From Stenopsyche tienmushanensis (taxonomy: Eukaryota; Arthropoda; Insecta; Trichoptera; Stenopsychidae), in assembly GCA_008973525.1 (NCBI GenBank), contig WACJ01000096.1:682001-746000 (forward strand): 64,000 nucleotides of DNA, written 5' to 3'. A model generated the notes under the pieces. It saw only the letters and a program-made list of their open reading frames with translations. It did not search any database and had not been told where the DNA came from. The stretch's first letter is position 1. Each line of letters starts with the position of its first letter. Shown here one piece after another: positions 35,456-48,639 of this stretch. Position numbers and translations under genes: made by a program.

Positions 35456-37640
35456 GTTGTGGTTATTGACCACATTTTCATATACATATATATGTATAAG
35501 TTACAAAAGCACATTAATGTGGTTGATGATACGTTGAGAAAAAATACATTTGAATGGTAAGATCAATATTTAGGTCCTTTATTATGAACTAGTTTTATCT
35601 TCTGACAAGGATTGTTATATTGTCAATGCTATTTCTTTCTTTCTTTCAAAAGGTTTTATATATTCTTTTTCCTTAAAAAATAAATAAAATATATTGGAAA
35701 TTAAAAGCTGCATTTGTATTAAGTTTAATATATGCTACCCTTATTATAACAATTGCAAATTTATTTAACGAATTGATTAGTAATTGATACAAATTAATTG
35801 TAAATCTATCTAGTAGAACTGTCCTAGGAGACTAGTGTTGGTTTGCCTAATCAATAAAACTGTCTTCTCAAGATTTTTTTTTGATTGAATTTACTGTTTA
35901 TTTTTATTTTATGAAAGACGTTTTTAGGGCTTCCTTCTTTTCTTATTTCTGCAAAGCTTTTGACCTGAGACTCAAAAACAATTCCCCGCTTCTCCGCTAA
36001 AAGGATTGTAGCATTTTCGTATCGCAGCACATGTTAAAAGCATCGTGTTAGGTATTAATTCAGTTCCAGAGAGAATTGTGTCATGTCGAATAAAAATCAA
36101 AGGTCCCCATTTAGGATCTGGAAGGAGACGGGTTGCATTAAGGATAACGTCACAATAACAAGATGAAAGCTTCTTTATTATTAGAACAAACGATGTTTAT
36201 CTCGCGAGGGAATGCTCCTCCTACCTGTTAAGTTTGTTTGGCACTTTATCACAGATTAAGACCTTTCGCATTTTCATTATCATATTACACTCCATTTTCG
36301 CATCTTCTTAAGTGTTCTAATGTACTCTTAAATGACTCATATCGCGCTTTATTGGGGATGATTGATATGCATATGCTCTATTTTGGATGCGAAAATGCAA
36401 TAATATTTTTGAGGAATGCATCCAGGATTGGATCGCCTCGGGATGAGCTTGTTTTCAAGCGAGATCGTAAATAGATTAGGATGGGCCGTGGTCCGTTACA
36501 AAATTAATTAACCCCTGTCGGTGTGATCCAGTCTTCGTATAAACGTCTTGTTTTCCACGCTGCAGGAGGAAGCCATTTTTTCCGCAAAGTCACGTCAAAT
36601 AAATGAAAATTATTTTTCGTAAAGCACAGCATAAATTTTCAACAGGGTGAACAGTGATAACGGCAAGCTTTTAGGGAATGTCTATCTCATTTCATGTTTC
36701 ATAGCTATTATTAAAAAGACATTATTAAAGCATTATTGAAACAATATACACCGGTCCAGTACGAAGGATATGTTTTAAAGACTACCTTGCAAAAATTTTG
36801 TCTAAATAAAAATAATACAATGCTTAAAATATGAACTTCTTACACTCATTTGCTTATCATATGCACATAAAAATATTGTTATAGGTAACATAAGATATAT
36901 AATTAAACTATTTACCAAACAAAATGCTTTAGAGATTCTCGCGGTAGTAGCATTATTTTTTAGCTCCTAGGAAAAGTTGATTTAATGCATTGCTTTTTTC
37001 CATTTGTGAACGAAAATTGTTAGCTAAAAATGAAACTGTGTTTGTGTAATATATAATAAAATAGGCAAGTCTATTGATTGCTTTGTGTTACGTATAGATG
37101 CAGTAGGGTCGATGCGCGTAGCGTCTCCATGATGTATACGATGGAGACGGAAATAATATAACAATTTTCCCTCTCTTTCCGATCAACTACCAGTTGGAGT
37201 TTCACTTTTCGTGACGTTCACTTTTATTTTTTTAAATTGTAATAAAGTGAAATTTTCAATACATTTTCTTAATTGAGTTGAAACCGAGCAAACATATGTG
37301 CGAAAAGAGGATTGGTTATATTAGATTGATTGATTTTTAATATCAAATTTCCTAACGATACCATCATAAAAAATAGTTCATATTCAAGAGATGCACTTGT
37401 ATAAATAATTTGTAATAATTACTAGAATCCTGATGAATGTACCAAAAATTCCGTACTGTCCAAGGCATATATTAAATAAAATGCTATGATACACAAACAA
37501 CTATTATATATTAATATTGTAGTACTTGAAATAATCGATATTTTATAATAATTTTATAAACAATTTTGCTTAAAGTATTCAATTTTAGCCGAATGTAATG
37601 GTAAAGTATATAGTTTCGATCTTTCAAGGTATGATTTTTG
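35456..37640. other. Intergenic sequence; island at 35930-36640
   Basis: The block 35930-36640 is less A/T-rich and holds a plus-strand frame (36238-36474) with no domain. Around 36544-36563 a pyrimidine-rich tract ends in gcag, resembling a splice acceptor, but what follows is not convincingly coding. Flanks are plain A/T-rich. Confidence 0.35.
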
Positions 37641-37649
37641 TTAGATTTT

Positions 37650-37770
37650 ATCATCATAATATTATTTGTAATCAAATTCTGGAATAATGTAAAACGTGTT
37701 TCTATGAGCGTTCCCGCGGAAGCTCAAAGGACATTACGGTCCATGTGCTAAACATCCTGTATATATTTAA
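37650..37770 (-). repeat. End fragment of inverted-repeat element R3
   Basis: The sequence ggtccatgtgctaaacatcc followed by tgtatata matches the outer terminus of the R3 element at 49205 (tatacaggat then tttgcacatgg on the opposite strand). Only the terminal part is clearly present. Confidence 0.5.
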
Positions 37771-40219
37771 AATTATATTGATTTACAAGTACAAATTGAA
37801 TATCAGTGAAAATAAATTTGTACATAAATGAACTTTAAATGTTTTTGTTTATGCGTATATTTTAAAACATGAGAGCTAAATATTGAATGGTGCAAATTTG
37901 ATATCTTTTGCACCGGCGAAAGGTTATCCACCTTTTTTTCCCTCCTCCGAATCAAATCTCAATATTTTCGTGCATTCGCATGAGGGATTTTCTTCGGAAG
38001 GTCCCGCAGGATTTGCTGCACTCTGAGGATGATGAATGGGTCAGACGATGGGGGCTACGTGAGGCGAATGAGGCACCCCATGACCAACCCTTCAGGTCTT
38101 CATTCTTCATCCGGAGGGGACTCGCAAGGAAATATATTAAACAATAACACGGCTCTCCATTCTAATATATCAATATAGCCATTGTGTTTCCGGCTTTATA
38201 ATTAAATCCATGTATCCTCATATCAAACGTCAATATTTTGATTCATTAGTTGATATAGCGTATAAGCAGAGTTAATCCCAAGGAAAACCCCCGCTCGTAA
38301 TTCTGGATTATGTTCGGGCACATTTCGAACAATTAACTTCTTATCCATTTAATTTAATACATGAAACTGCACGGAAGCAAAAAGTACAATTTTACTATAT
38401 TATAATGGCGCCATTGTAGAGTTTTCCTCTCGAGTTTACGACGACGTCCTGGAATCATTTTTGCAATGTTCTTGCTTGAACGTTGAAAGTTTGAAGATAG
38501 CGGTGATCACAACATGCTAGCTTTCCGTCGACACTAGAAGCTAACAAACCGTTTCTACGAAGACAAACAAGGTATGCAGAGTTGGTGGAAGTTGTGTTTG
38601 TTTTACTGAAGAAATGAGAGCGAGCAGTTCCATTGTTCCTTGCGTCCGAGTGGAAATGGCTTTAATAGATCTCCATTCGGTTAACTGTACTTTATTGCCG
38701 GGTCGTCAACATTTTTCGCAAGTAATTTATTTTTACAGCCTAAATTTAACCATATTTTTTGAAAACACGCATAATTTATCATTAACATCGGTATGGTACA
38801 TAATGGACCACGGACAGTTTATTAGATTTCAGAAAAAAATAATTGAACAACATCCTTTTAGATTCCAAATTCGAATTATTTCCATTGAAAGCCTTATGAA
38901 TGTTGTTGATATTTATACTAAAAATTAGTTTATTTTATTGCATTTTTATGATTTTAAAATATTTTGATAATTGGCAACTGTTTAAGTTTATCAATCGTCT
39001 CTAAATTTTCTCTTTTCAGATTCAGGAAATCGGGTCAAACTAGGATCAAGATAATCGATTGGAAGTATTAATACTTCCGATAACCACTGTTCCATTTTTT
39101 TTATTATTAGAGTTTGTGTCCGAAACTCTAATAATATATCTATATCAATATTCATGAAATAATAACCATTTATATTGATATCTATTATTCTAAGATAGCG
39201 GCTAATATTAGCATCATTTTTACAAGGTTAATTTTCTAAGATTATGTCGTACTGTTCGTTCATTGCAATTGTGTAATCCTAATGAATGGTTAATCTTTCT
39301 AGTAGCTACCCCTTAATTTAATCCATTTTTTATATGAACAAAGTAACTTATCTATTTTTTCTATTGGTAGTGTTTATATATGAAAAATGCATGTACAAAT
39401 TTGCGCAACTCAAAAGCAAGCTTTGATAATATGGAAATATGAATTGTCACATAAATCGCATAAGACTGGGTGAAAATCGGACATTTCATGTGAAAGCATT
39501 TGAAAATATTATGCTTACATGGAGCTCATATAATATTATGAGGATATAATTTATATGTGTTTAGATGAGGCGTTAAAAATCATTTATAAATAAATAGCAC
39601 AATTTTGATAACAAATTTACTTTTATTTGTTCAGAATAACTGTTCTCCTTTCAATTATTAATTTTGATGAAAACTTCTTAATATATATTTGTTGATAGTT
39701 CTGCCTTTTATCTTTATGGTAAATTGTACTAAAGATACCAAAATAAATTGCTTAAGAGCAATATTTTGCGATTAATCTTCAAAATTATTTTATATGAAAT
39801 GATACGATATTTTCTAATGATTCTTCTATGAAACTTTCTATGAAAAGTTTTATGAACAAAACTGTTAATTTTCATGAGTTGACAACATCTGACGACCGAC
39901 TACCATTTGGAGAGAAGTCAACAGGCAATGGGAGAGCCTGGCCACAATCTAAAATAATGATGTTAATTATGAGTGGAGTTCTGTGCGTGCTTTGTATTTG
40001 CGTCCTATTTATGAATACTCTCATCAGGGATGACAATTGAAGATGTCCTCATAGCATGTTCCAGTGCATACGTACATAAGACTATGGTTTCGATAATTGG
40101 ACAGCATTCCACAAGCAGTTCTTTGCTCGAGGATTTAAAGAGCGTCTGCTGCGAAACCATTCAAAATGCGTACCCAAAGAACATTTTTATGACAATTCTG
40201 CAGTCTAACCTGGAGGCAG
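37771..40219. other. Intergenic sequence with a few protein-like frames
   Basis: The plus-strand frame 37908-38147 includes FLRKVPQDLL and a charged stretch (HSEDDEWVRRWGLREANEAP), the most protein-like composition of the region, but no family is recognised. The frames 38614-38928 and 39828-40040 are weaker. 38240-38640 is less A/T-rich. The rest is plain A/T-rich. Confidence 0.3.
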
Positions 40220-40600
40220 GAATAATTAATTGACGTTATACAAGCTGATGCACATGTAGTCGTCGTGTTCATAACTTTTAATGGCGGCCGCCCAACGAAG
40301 CAAATCTGAACATTTCCTGTCCTTTCAGATCCTTCCTCCCCATCATTCTTTATATTTTCACACACCCTTAATTATGCACGAACTACCCCCGGCCTGTTCC
40401 TGACCTCACACCATTCTAAAGTGAGCAAACAACCACGCGCTTGTGTGAAATATCCCGGTTATGGAGATTCATATTACGCGCTCGGATGAAGCTTCCTCTG
40501 TGCGATTCCTGCGTGTGTGCCAAACAAATTTATATTAGAATTATGTCGTAATTAATTAGGCGCGATTTCGATCGAATTTAATAGCACGCTTATGGGAATA
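40220..40600. other. Compositional island
   Basis: Less A/T-rich block with patches such as aatggcggccgcccaacg near 40279. No supported frame. Possible conserved non-coding element. Confidence 0.25.
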
Positions 40601-41329
40601 TTTGCTATGTGGGAACAGGATATAAATAATTTGATTTTTATACACCATATTATTATAAATATTACGCAATGCCATGTATTAACATTTTCATACCAAATCT
40701 AATGAAATGTTTATGTTTATATAATTTTAATAAAATAACTATGTTAATTTCATCAAAAATTGATAAAGTGGGCTGATTTATGGATTCTAATGACATGGAT
40801 TCGGGTTTAAATCTAGAAAAAAATAGAAGATCAGAGTTAACAATCGATCGTCTCGATGCAAGTTTAATCTTGAAATTAATATTGAAACAATAAGAATAGA
40901 TGGGAATGGTCATCTGTGTCACTTAAATATGATAACTTTGCCACTCGATCAACGTTCTATCTAAAAAATATTAGAAAAAGAAGTAGGTCTTGTCTATGAG
41001 TTATATGAGTCGCCCATGAGTTATTATAATTGTTATTCAAATAACTCTTATTCACTACACGAAAAAGCCTTTCTCTGGAAAGGTTCTTTATAGAGAATAT
41101 ATCCGATAAAAGATATGACGATTAAAAATCGGACATTTCATGTGAGAACATTCGATATTTATTTGTATAAATGCTAAATTCTGAGCTTATTTTTAAAATC
41201 TGATAACATATATAAAATCAAAAAAATAGATTAAAGAAAAATGTCATATACAAATCGATTGGGATAAGCTATTTGGAAGTTATGGTATTCCATATTCAGA
41301 TGAATTTCGGTTTTCAGACAACGATGATT
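40601..41329. other. A/T-rich sequence without a gene
   Basis: The minus-strand frame 40662-40922 has no domain. Nothing else seen. Confidence 0.45.
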
Positions 41330-41920
41330 TGATATGTCTCATCCCAAACGAGTGTGTAATTGTTCCCAATTTATAATAATGGCGCAAAAATGAGATGGCA
41401 ACATTTCGGTGGAGTCATCCATCTCGGCGGCAGCCAGTTCTTTGACAATGGGCGCCAGTGGCGACTCCAGGGATGAGCTCGTCCTAATGAATAAATTAGG
41501 GGCAGCGCCCGCAGGCCGACTTCTGATTAATTTTTGAGGGGCGCCCGTTTATGAGAAAGATAAATGCCCGAGGGGGCGCTAATTGAATTGAGTGCGGGTA
41601 TCCATTTTACACGGGCCCCGGATTCGCAAAAACGACAAATCTGCCGCACTAGGGCGCCACGCTCTACAAATTTGTTTTGCATAAATATCCCGCTCCCACA
41701 ATGGCACACTCAACAGCCACGATATTCTTTGTAATGGAAATGGATACATTTTTGGGGACCGCGGTCTAACACGCAATTATCCGATAACCACTCGGCCCGT
41801 GCGATTTAACCCGTTGCGCCCGAATTTTCACTCTGCCACCTCGCGGCTAATCCCATTATCCCGCGAACAATTGCCGCTGCCAGGATATCAAAACAACTGT
41901 GCACGTGTATCATTGTCACA
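41330..41920. promoter_or_regulatory. Candidate cis-regulatory island
   Basis: A sharply bounded, less A/T-rich block with repeated GGGCGCC/GGCGC motifs (41450-41660), homeodomain-like TAAT cores (41490, 41525, 41580) and an octamer-like TTTGCATAAAT at about 41676-41686. Frames are short and open on both strands. The combination of CpG-rich patches and transcription-factor-like sites with no coding frame is typical of arthropod conserved enhancers. I infer this without alignment. Confidence 0.35.
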
Positions 41921-42093
41921 TTTTGAATTTAAGTCGGTCGACTTGGTCATACATGAGTTATTGGGTCAGGATTTGATATAAAATGTAGTCTAGTACATAT
42001 AATGCTGATTCCATGTTTGGATAAAAACGCTCATTCATTATTATGTACATACGTAGATATCGCAATCGTATGCTATGCGCTTTTTCGATATAT

Positions 42094-42327
42094 CTATGGT
42101 CCGAAATTCGGACCGGTTGGGCACGGAAATCTTGTAACCACTACTTCCAATTTTAGATCATTTAGGACTTTGTGTAAGAGTTTTGGGGTAAAAATGTATC
42201 CCAGAAGCTCCCTGTAATCTCCAATGGGTCGTAGTTGCCCCTCCCTTAGCGGCCCGTAACAACCAGTGGGCTTGTACCTTTTATGGGGTCGCGAGCGAGA
42301 CTCAAAATTCTTTCCTACATCATACAA
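42094..42327 (-). repeat. Dispersed repeat R4, copy 1, with open frame
   Basis: The stretch from 42099 (ggtccgaaattcggaccggt) to about 42180 aligns with 51391-51475 inside the Helitron. On the minus strand both copies keep the same reading frame: KVLNDLKLEVVVT then CPTGPNFGP here, and KALNVLKLEGEIT then CPTGLNFGP there. The open frame here is 77 codons and upstream contains YGPLREGQLRPIGDYRELLG. The family is not recognised. It is probably part of a mobile-element protein or a repeat whose frame has stayed open by chance. Confidence 0.5.
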
Positions 42328-44319
42328 TATATATACATATGATTATTTTTTCCTTATTCATAAAGTTAAAAAATGTATCTATTTATATATTTATCCGAGC
42401 CTAAGAATTTTAAAGTTAAATTAGAATCTTTAGCTAGTTTTTCGCCACGTTTAGAGCCCAAGAAGCTTTAAGAAGTGGAGAAAAAGCGTGTCTGAACTTT
42501 AAATTTAGCCAATATATAGCTTGAGTCAAAGGAGGGTCTCCATGTCGATAGTGTATTCCATTATTTACGTTTGTTCTTTCTGCTATTGTCCAGAATTTTC
42601 GTCTATCTGATTATCTAAACTATGTCTACATTAGGGTAATCAAAATTAAACGTATGGCTATTAAATAACGAGACTAGGCTTTCATGAGTCGAAGTTTATC
42701 ATGTTGGATGAAAATGGAAGCTATTTTATGTACTTCATTTCTATATATTGATTCAATGTGTGTAGAATAATTAATTCTTAAATAATATTAAATCTAAGTA
42801 ATATCGTTTTTGTAGCATTTAAAGATATTAAGGCTTTGACCGTAGAGTGAAATTTTGCTAAGCACTATTTGGCTTTAAAAGATTTGTGTAAAATGCATTC
42901 ATATTACATCTCTTGCGTGAATCGTAAATTACGAGAGAATTTTCATAAACTCATAAAACCCCGTCAGCGTCTAAGCATTTAGGGTTGTAAAATGTTTTCG
43001 TAGATTCGAGGCCGTTTATTGAAGACACTCGGGTAACTCATATAAAACAGTTACACAACGAAGTCTTTTGAACGTAAAAGTAACATAAAGATGCATTAAC
43101 ACTAACCAAATACTCTCAGACTTTATGGGAATCCACCTTATGGATGTAAACTTCAAATGCACTGGAAAGAAAAAGTTTCTTATGAATCGAGCAGACAAGA
43201 AGAATTTTTCCAACTTTATCATTATTTGGAAACATTTATTCAATAAACTTCATCTTTGTCACGTTTTAGCTTGTCGCCGAAATGGTCGAGGCGAAATCAA
43301 TTAAATTAGTATGCGAGACAGCTTAGTGTGTTAATATTTATTTGAAAAAAAAAAGGATAATGACAGGATTAAAAGAAATCCAAGCAGCATAAGTTTGTCC
43401 TTTAAGGCGATGATTTATGTGCATTTTACGATTGCTTTTATAAGTACATTCGCCTCAAATTTGATATGAAGTAATAAAAAATATATTGCTTGTCTCGGCA
43501 TTTTAGACACAGTGAATCGTAGTGTTTTTGGGGTTTATGCTTTGAGTTTTTGTATAAAATTTTATGTGTGCAGAAAGACAATATCAGTCATAATTATGAT
43601 AAGCTTGATTGATTGTAACTTGCACCACACACAAAATCTGCACAACTTATTCGTTGATGGAAAGTTGCTATCGACATTTTAATCTTTACTTCTTCTGTAT
43701 CTACGTGCTGTATTTTGGTATTCCGTTAATAAAAGGAGTGCTATGTGCCATCTTCAGTAAATTGTCTCAAAAGCTTAATTGTTTCCTTTTTCAACTAAGT
43801 AATATATCATTTTGACGATCATTTTATCTTTGGATCGTACTGGAAGAACTAAAAAGCATCCGTTGAAAAACGAAAGTTATTATTTTCATTTTTATGTTGA
43901 TCAATACAAGCCTAATCTCGTTATTTAATAGCCACAAATTTTATTTTGAACTGCATTTAACACATTGCTTTTTGGTTACACATTGTGTTTTGGTGAACAT
44001 GAATATGAATATGTGTATATTATGAATATCAATATGAAGTATCATTTTTTGGAATTGTATGAAATTTACATCGTTCCACATCATTTATTAATATTTTTTT
44101 TGGATGAAAACAAGTACGTCTTAATGTGCACATAATGGTTCTATTATTTTACTTTTTTTGCAAAATAAAAAGACATTTTTTTATGAGGACATTATACATC
44201 TGTTCATTCGATATTGGCTTTTATTTTTGTTCAAGTGAAAACCATTTTTCGTTGAAAATCACGTTTAGATTGTTTAAAATATAGTTTCTTTGGTTCACGC
44301 TTGTTAATTTATATTGCCA
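42328..44319. other. Intergenic sequence, no gene recognised
   Basis: Plain A/T-rich DNA with short frames at 43016-43243 (minus) and 43609-43815 (plus) lacking domains. Confidence 0.45.
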
Positions 44320-44425
44320 GGAATGTCTTAGATTTTCCTGAAATAACATTTCATATTTTCACAAGGGCAATACCTGTATAAGCACATATCCTGGCTCTGT
44401 TCCGGTATAATTCATCACCAGCACA

Positions 44426-44596
44426 ATGGCTGGACCTGAGGCTATGCCGTGTAGCTTATTGTGTTTTCAGGGAGCTGCCGACTTTCTAGCAATGAAAGAA
44501 AGCCACCACAAACCAAGATTGGTAAGAGGCATTTTAACACAGACTATTCTTCTTTCTCTAAAAGGAAATATGATGGTTGTGGTCCAAGTACACTGA
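44426..44596 (+). CDS. Possible small exon (44471-44521) within a 56-codon frame
   Basis: An ATG frame from 44426 to a stop at 44594-44596. Inside it, 44471-44521 (51 bases, 17 codons) is preceded by ttattgtgttttcag and followed by gtaaga, strong matches to animal splice acceptor and donor. In the frame that stays open throughout, the block reads GAADFLAMKESHHKPRL, a protein-like mixture. A 51-base length keeps phase. The surrounding 44380-44530 is less A/T-rich than its neighbours. No family is recognised, and no neighbouring exon was found, so it may be a chance match. Confidence 0.3.
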   Translation: MAGPEAMPCSLLCFQGAADFLAMKESHHKPRLVRGILTQTILLSLKGNMMVVVQVH

Positions 44597-46589
44597 AAAA
44601 ATTCAGTGGCTTTAATTACTAAAAAATAAAAATATGTTCATTCACATTTAAATGACTGAGAAAAGAAGCTGCTCGTTTCCTAATTGCTAAGTGAAGTATG
44701 CACAACGTTTTTTGTTGTGTCTGCGAATATTCGTTTCAATGAAAATCAATGAAACTTCTATAATTAAAGTTTCTCGCTTCTCCGAGAGAAATAAAGCATT
44801 AAGAGCGCTGACTCCATTGATGCCGATTGCTGAACAATTACAATCAACCTAATACAATTCAATACACAAAAAATCAATGAACTACGAGTCTCATCCCTCG
44901 GCATTAAAATAATATTTTGGGATTCTTCATAGCTCGGTCAAAGAACAACAAAGTTCGCCGGAATTCATACATTTTAATTTGGATCTCATTCAAGCGTCAT
45001 AAAAGGCAGGCCCTGACCCCGCTCCGGTCGTTTTGCTCTCATTTTTTTATTATCATGATTTTGTTTTGTGTAAATGCAAATTTCTACAAATGTATACCTT
45101 CAAACAAAACAAACAGCCGAGCAGAATATGAATAATTTACACTTATTTTGTACCATGCCAATTAACGCCCTTTTTAAGGGCCCTCCTAAGCGCGGGGGTC
45201 ATTTTTCGGTTAAACACTTCTTTTGAGCGAGCTCAATTTAATTTGCGAATTGATATACGGCTCTGTCTAATTTGATATTAATTAATGCCACACAGAAAAA
45301 AAATCCAATACACATATAAATATTTTAAAAACTCGTGAAATCTCGTAAAATTTTATGGAATCTAAATTAAAAACGATGATGGTTGATAGATTGAAAATGT
45401 TATTATGGTGAATACAGAAGTCACAATTAATGGTTTGGGTCTGTGAATAGGAATATATGGGTTTGTGAATTTATTTAGACTCTGTTTTCTAATTATTTTT
45501 TAAGGGAACCACATTAGGAGGCTGATTATTTAGTTTTTTTCGTATTTTTTTTAAAAGGGAAGAAATAATTAGAATTTTATTTAAACTTATATAATATTTT
45601 AATTATATTTTGAAACACATCTAAATTTTTTTTGAGTCGTTTCCACCGAAAATAGTCGTGTTATAAGGTGCTTCCCATGGAAGGTCGCTATCAGAGTACA
45701 CTGCTTTGGTGCAATGTGAAAATCACTATTTTTAATTGTAATCAATACAAAAATTCAATTTCATTAGAAATATAATTTCTAAATAAGTGAACTAAGTTAT
45801 GATTGAAAAAAGAAAAAAAAATATGTTTGAGAAGTGCTTAAAAAATAGACGAGTGCTCATTTTAGTACTCATAACATCGCAAGAAATCGGAATTATGTTA
45901 TGAAACTTTCAAAATATATTCTTGAATAACTTTGCTAATAATTTGTGAAATTAAAAAAAATAGTTTTTCGAACTTAACCTTAAGTTAAGCAATTAAAAAA
46001 AATCATCTATTAAGCTTGACTGTCCCTGATTAATAATTTAAAAGTATCTTCATTGTACAAGTTAAATAAATAAACAAGGAAAATCACTTGTCACTAATCA
46101 GCTTAGAGTAGCGTAGAACAATCTAAAAAACTTTTTTGTCTTAATATGAAACCTGTAACATTCATTAATTTAATTTTTTTTTTGATAACTAAGTTTAAAG
46201 TTAAAATGCCAAGAAATTGATTGTAGTGATTATATTTATATATCAATCAATAAAAAATATTGATGTGCTGGAATTTAATTTAAAATTCTTGCTAAGAAAA
46301 TTGCGTTTTATACAATGTGACACGTTGAAGGCTGATTAGTATCATTGATGATGAGGAGCTACGAACCTAAAAAGGAACGTAATTCATCGACTACTGTACA
46401 TGGGTTCATAGATATCATTCTTGATAAAATTCACCCGATCCAACCTCTCAAATTCGCAACAAAACTTAAAATTTTATAGTCCATTAAACTAGAGATTGAA
46501 CGATATTTTGTGATCGTTTATTGAGTCATTTCAGTATAATATATATTTCATCGCAGCTGTATTTTTCAATCCTTTTAATGAGATGAGTA
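44597..46589. other. Intergenic sequence
   Basis: 44700-45290 is somewhat less A/T-rich, with a plus-strand frame (44917-45135) lacking a domain and TTAATTAA near 45277. The rest is plain A/T-rich with many homopolymer runs. Confidence 0.4.
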
Positions 46590-47040
46590 TCAAGTTCAGC
46601 AGTAGTCAGGATGATGGGCTGGCTCGTTTCCTTTTTGGGTCAGCCCAAAAGCGGGGTGGCCAACAAAAGCTTTCGCTTTATGAGCAAGGGTGCGGCGGAC
46701 GCTACACCTGGAGGATGAAAATTAATTATAATTGATGATAAACCCCGTTTACGTTAACACGTCCATTAAACGCAAACAGAATGATGCCAGAAGATGCTTT
46801 CCCCCATTAATTGGATTGCCGCTCTATTCATAAGCCAGTCTTTAATCCACCCCGCTAATTTTCCGCAGGATATTTTCTTTGCTTACCTTACAAAATTATA
46901 TTTTCCATTAGCCACGTCCCATCCTCCTCCGATGTTATCTTTTGATTATCACTTGAGGTATCAGCCGGGACAGAATATTGCGCGCCGACTGCTTCCTGTG
47001 TTGCCGTTGGACACTGAAGGTCTTCAATGTTAATTACTTA
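46590..47040. other. Compositional island
   Basis: Less A/T-rich block; the plus-strand frame 46794-47033 has no recognisable domain. TTAATTATAATT near 46720-46732 offers homeodomain-like sites. Candidate regulatory DNA by composition only. Confidence 0.3.
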
Positions 47041-48639
47041 GAGTATTGAAAATAACCGAAGAACTAACTACAAATGACTTAAATAAGATAAAAAAGCTTT
47101 GTTTAAGTCCACTATACTCATTCTGTAATAATATTAAGCTAATCTCATACTAACATATAAAGCTGGCCGATAAGTTCTATGCTTTCTTCAAATGTCAATC
47201 AGTACTATATCGCTTGAATACATAGCCCAAACGTTAATAAGCCCCATTTTATCAATTTTAGATTAAATATTTATGTATTTAACAGTAGGTATCATTGACG
47301 ATTACAATTTTAAAACTTATCGTATGCTATGAAAGTCATAACATGGATTGCAGATAGCCAAGAGTTTTCAAATAATTATTATGAAATTCTTCACGGAGAG
47401 AACAAAAATTTACCGACAGCCTTTATGACGTATATCATCATCGTCATAGTGCAACCAAAAACAGTCCACTGCAGAACTATGGGTCTCTTCAATATCCATT
47501 TACAGGAAGGCGTTACATCCATTTCGTCTGCATCGTACATTCACCTCCTCATTCACTCGATATTGAAGGTAGTATAACTTCTGAGCTTCGTTTAGAAGGA
47601 GTGTGGGGGGTTTGTGTAGACTGAGCAGTTTTCCTCGGGAGACAGTGAAAATCTACTGTGCAAAGAGTCCAGTTCCTCCTTTCCTCGTTAGGGTGTTGGC
47701 AAGCTAGGGCGAAGTCATACGTGCATTTCAGGTTTGCTCCTATACCAACTGAGGGTGTCTCCCCGTTCACGTGCAACTTACCCGAGCAAATTCGAGACTG
47801 AGTGCTTTCCTATTACAGGTTGACCCTCTCAGTTCGGCGATTTCAAAGCGATATATAAGGCAAATGTTGAATGCTTGTTATTCCTGTTGTCCTTGTTCTG
47901 TTCTTAAAGCTTCTTGGCTCTGAATCAGTAAGGTTTTTCACGCTATATTGGGTGGTTCAACTGTAAGAGATAGCAAATGACAAGAAAGCCAAGGTTTGTA
48001 AAAGTAGCAATGAGTAGATGAACATTGTATTAGTTAGCTGTTAAAAGAATATTTATAAAGAATTTTGGATATATTAATTAATTAAATAGGCGATCTATTG
48101 TACCGTGCAACATTGGTAGACATGTATGCAACGGCAGACCGATAATGAATGAATTTCGTTAAGAAATATTTGATACATGTTTAAAAAAAAATATATATAT
48201 ATTAAGTTTTGCAGCATTTTGGCACACACAGTATCTATTATTAGATTTAAAAGATTCGAAAGCAGGCTATATTTATTGATAGCCACCTTATGCGTGTAAA
48301 TGCTTGTGCGTGTGTCTTTATTGGCCGTATATAACTGTAGTGTGAGTACTTGAAGGAGCCGACAAAAAAACTTATTGCCTGTATCAAGGATACTTGAAGA
48401 TTTCCCCTATCGCCAAGCCTTTCCCCAGATTTCTTCTGCTACAATATAAATCTATGACCCATCGGCTACTACCGGGTCAATGGATATTCCAACGGAGAGT
48501 TCTGGAAATCTTAATAAAAATAAAATCTATTTATTATGTTTTAATTAAAGCTTGAAAAGTATCTCGAATCAATCAATCATTATTGATATTTTTATTGAAA
48601 TTTTGATTTTATATGAAATAAGTTTTAATTGTTGTCTAT
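47041..48639. other. Intergenic sequence
   Basis: Short frames at 47329-47577 (plus) and 47549-47776 (minus) without domains. 47580-47800 and 48330-48520 are less A/T-rich. Nothing recognised. Confidence 0.4.

Noticed and set aside
36544..36620. Splice-acceptor-like tract followed by an 18-codon frame
   Set aside because: The frame ends in a stop with no poly-A signal context or conserved peptide; too weak to call a terminal exon.
39010..39080. tctcttttcag acceptor-like site followed by sequence
   Set aside because: Stops appear at once in two frames and no donor follows.
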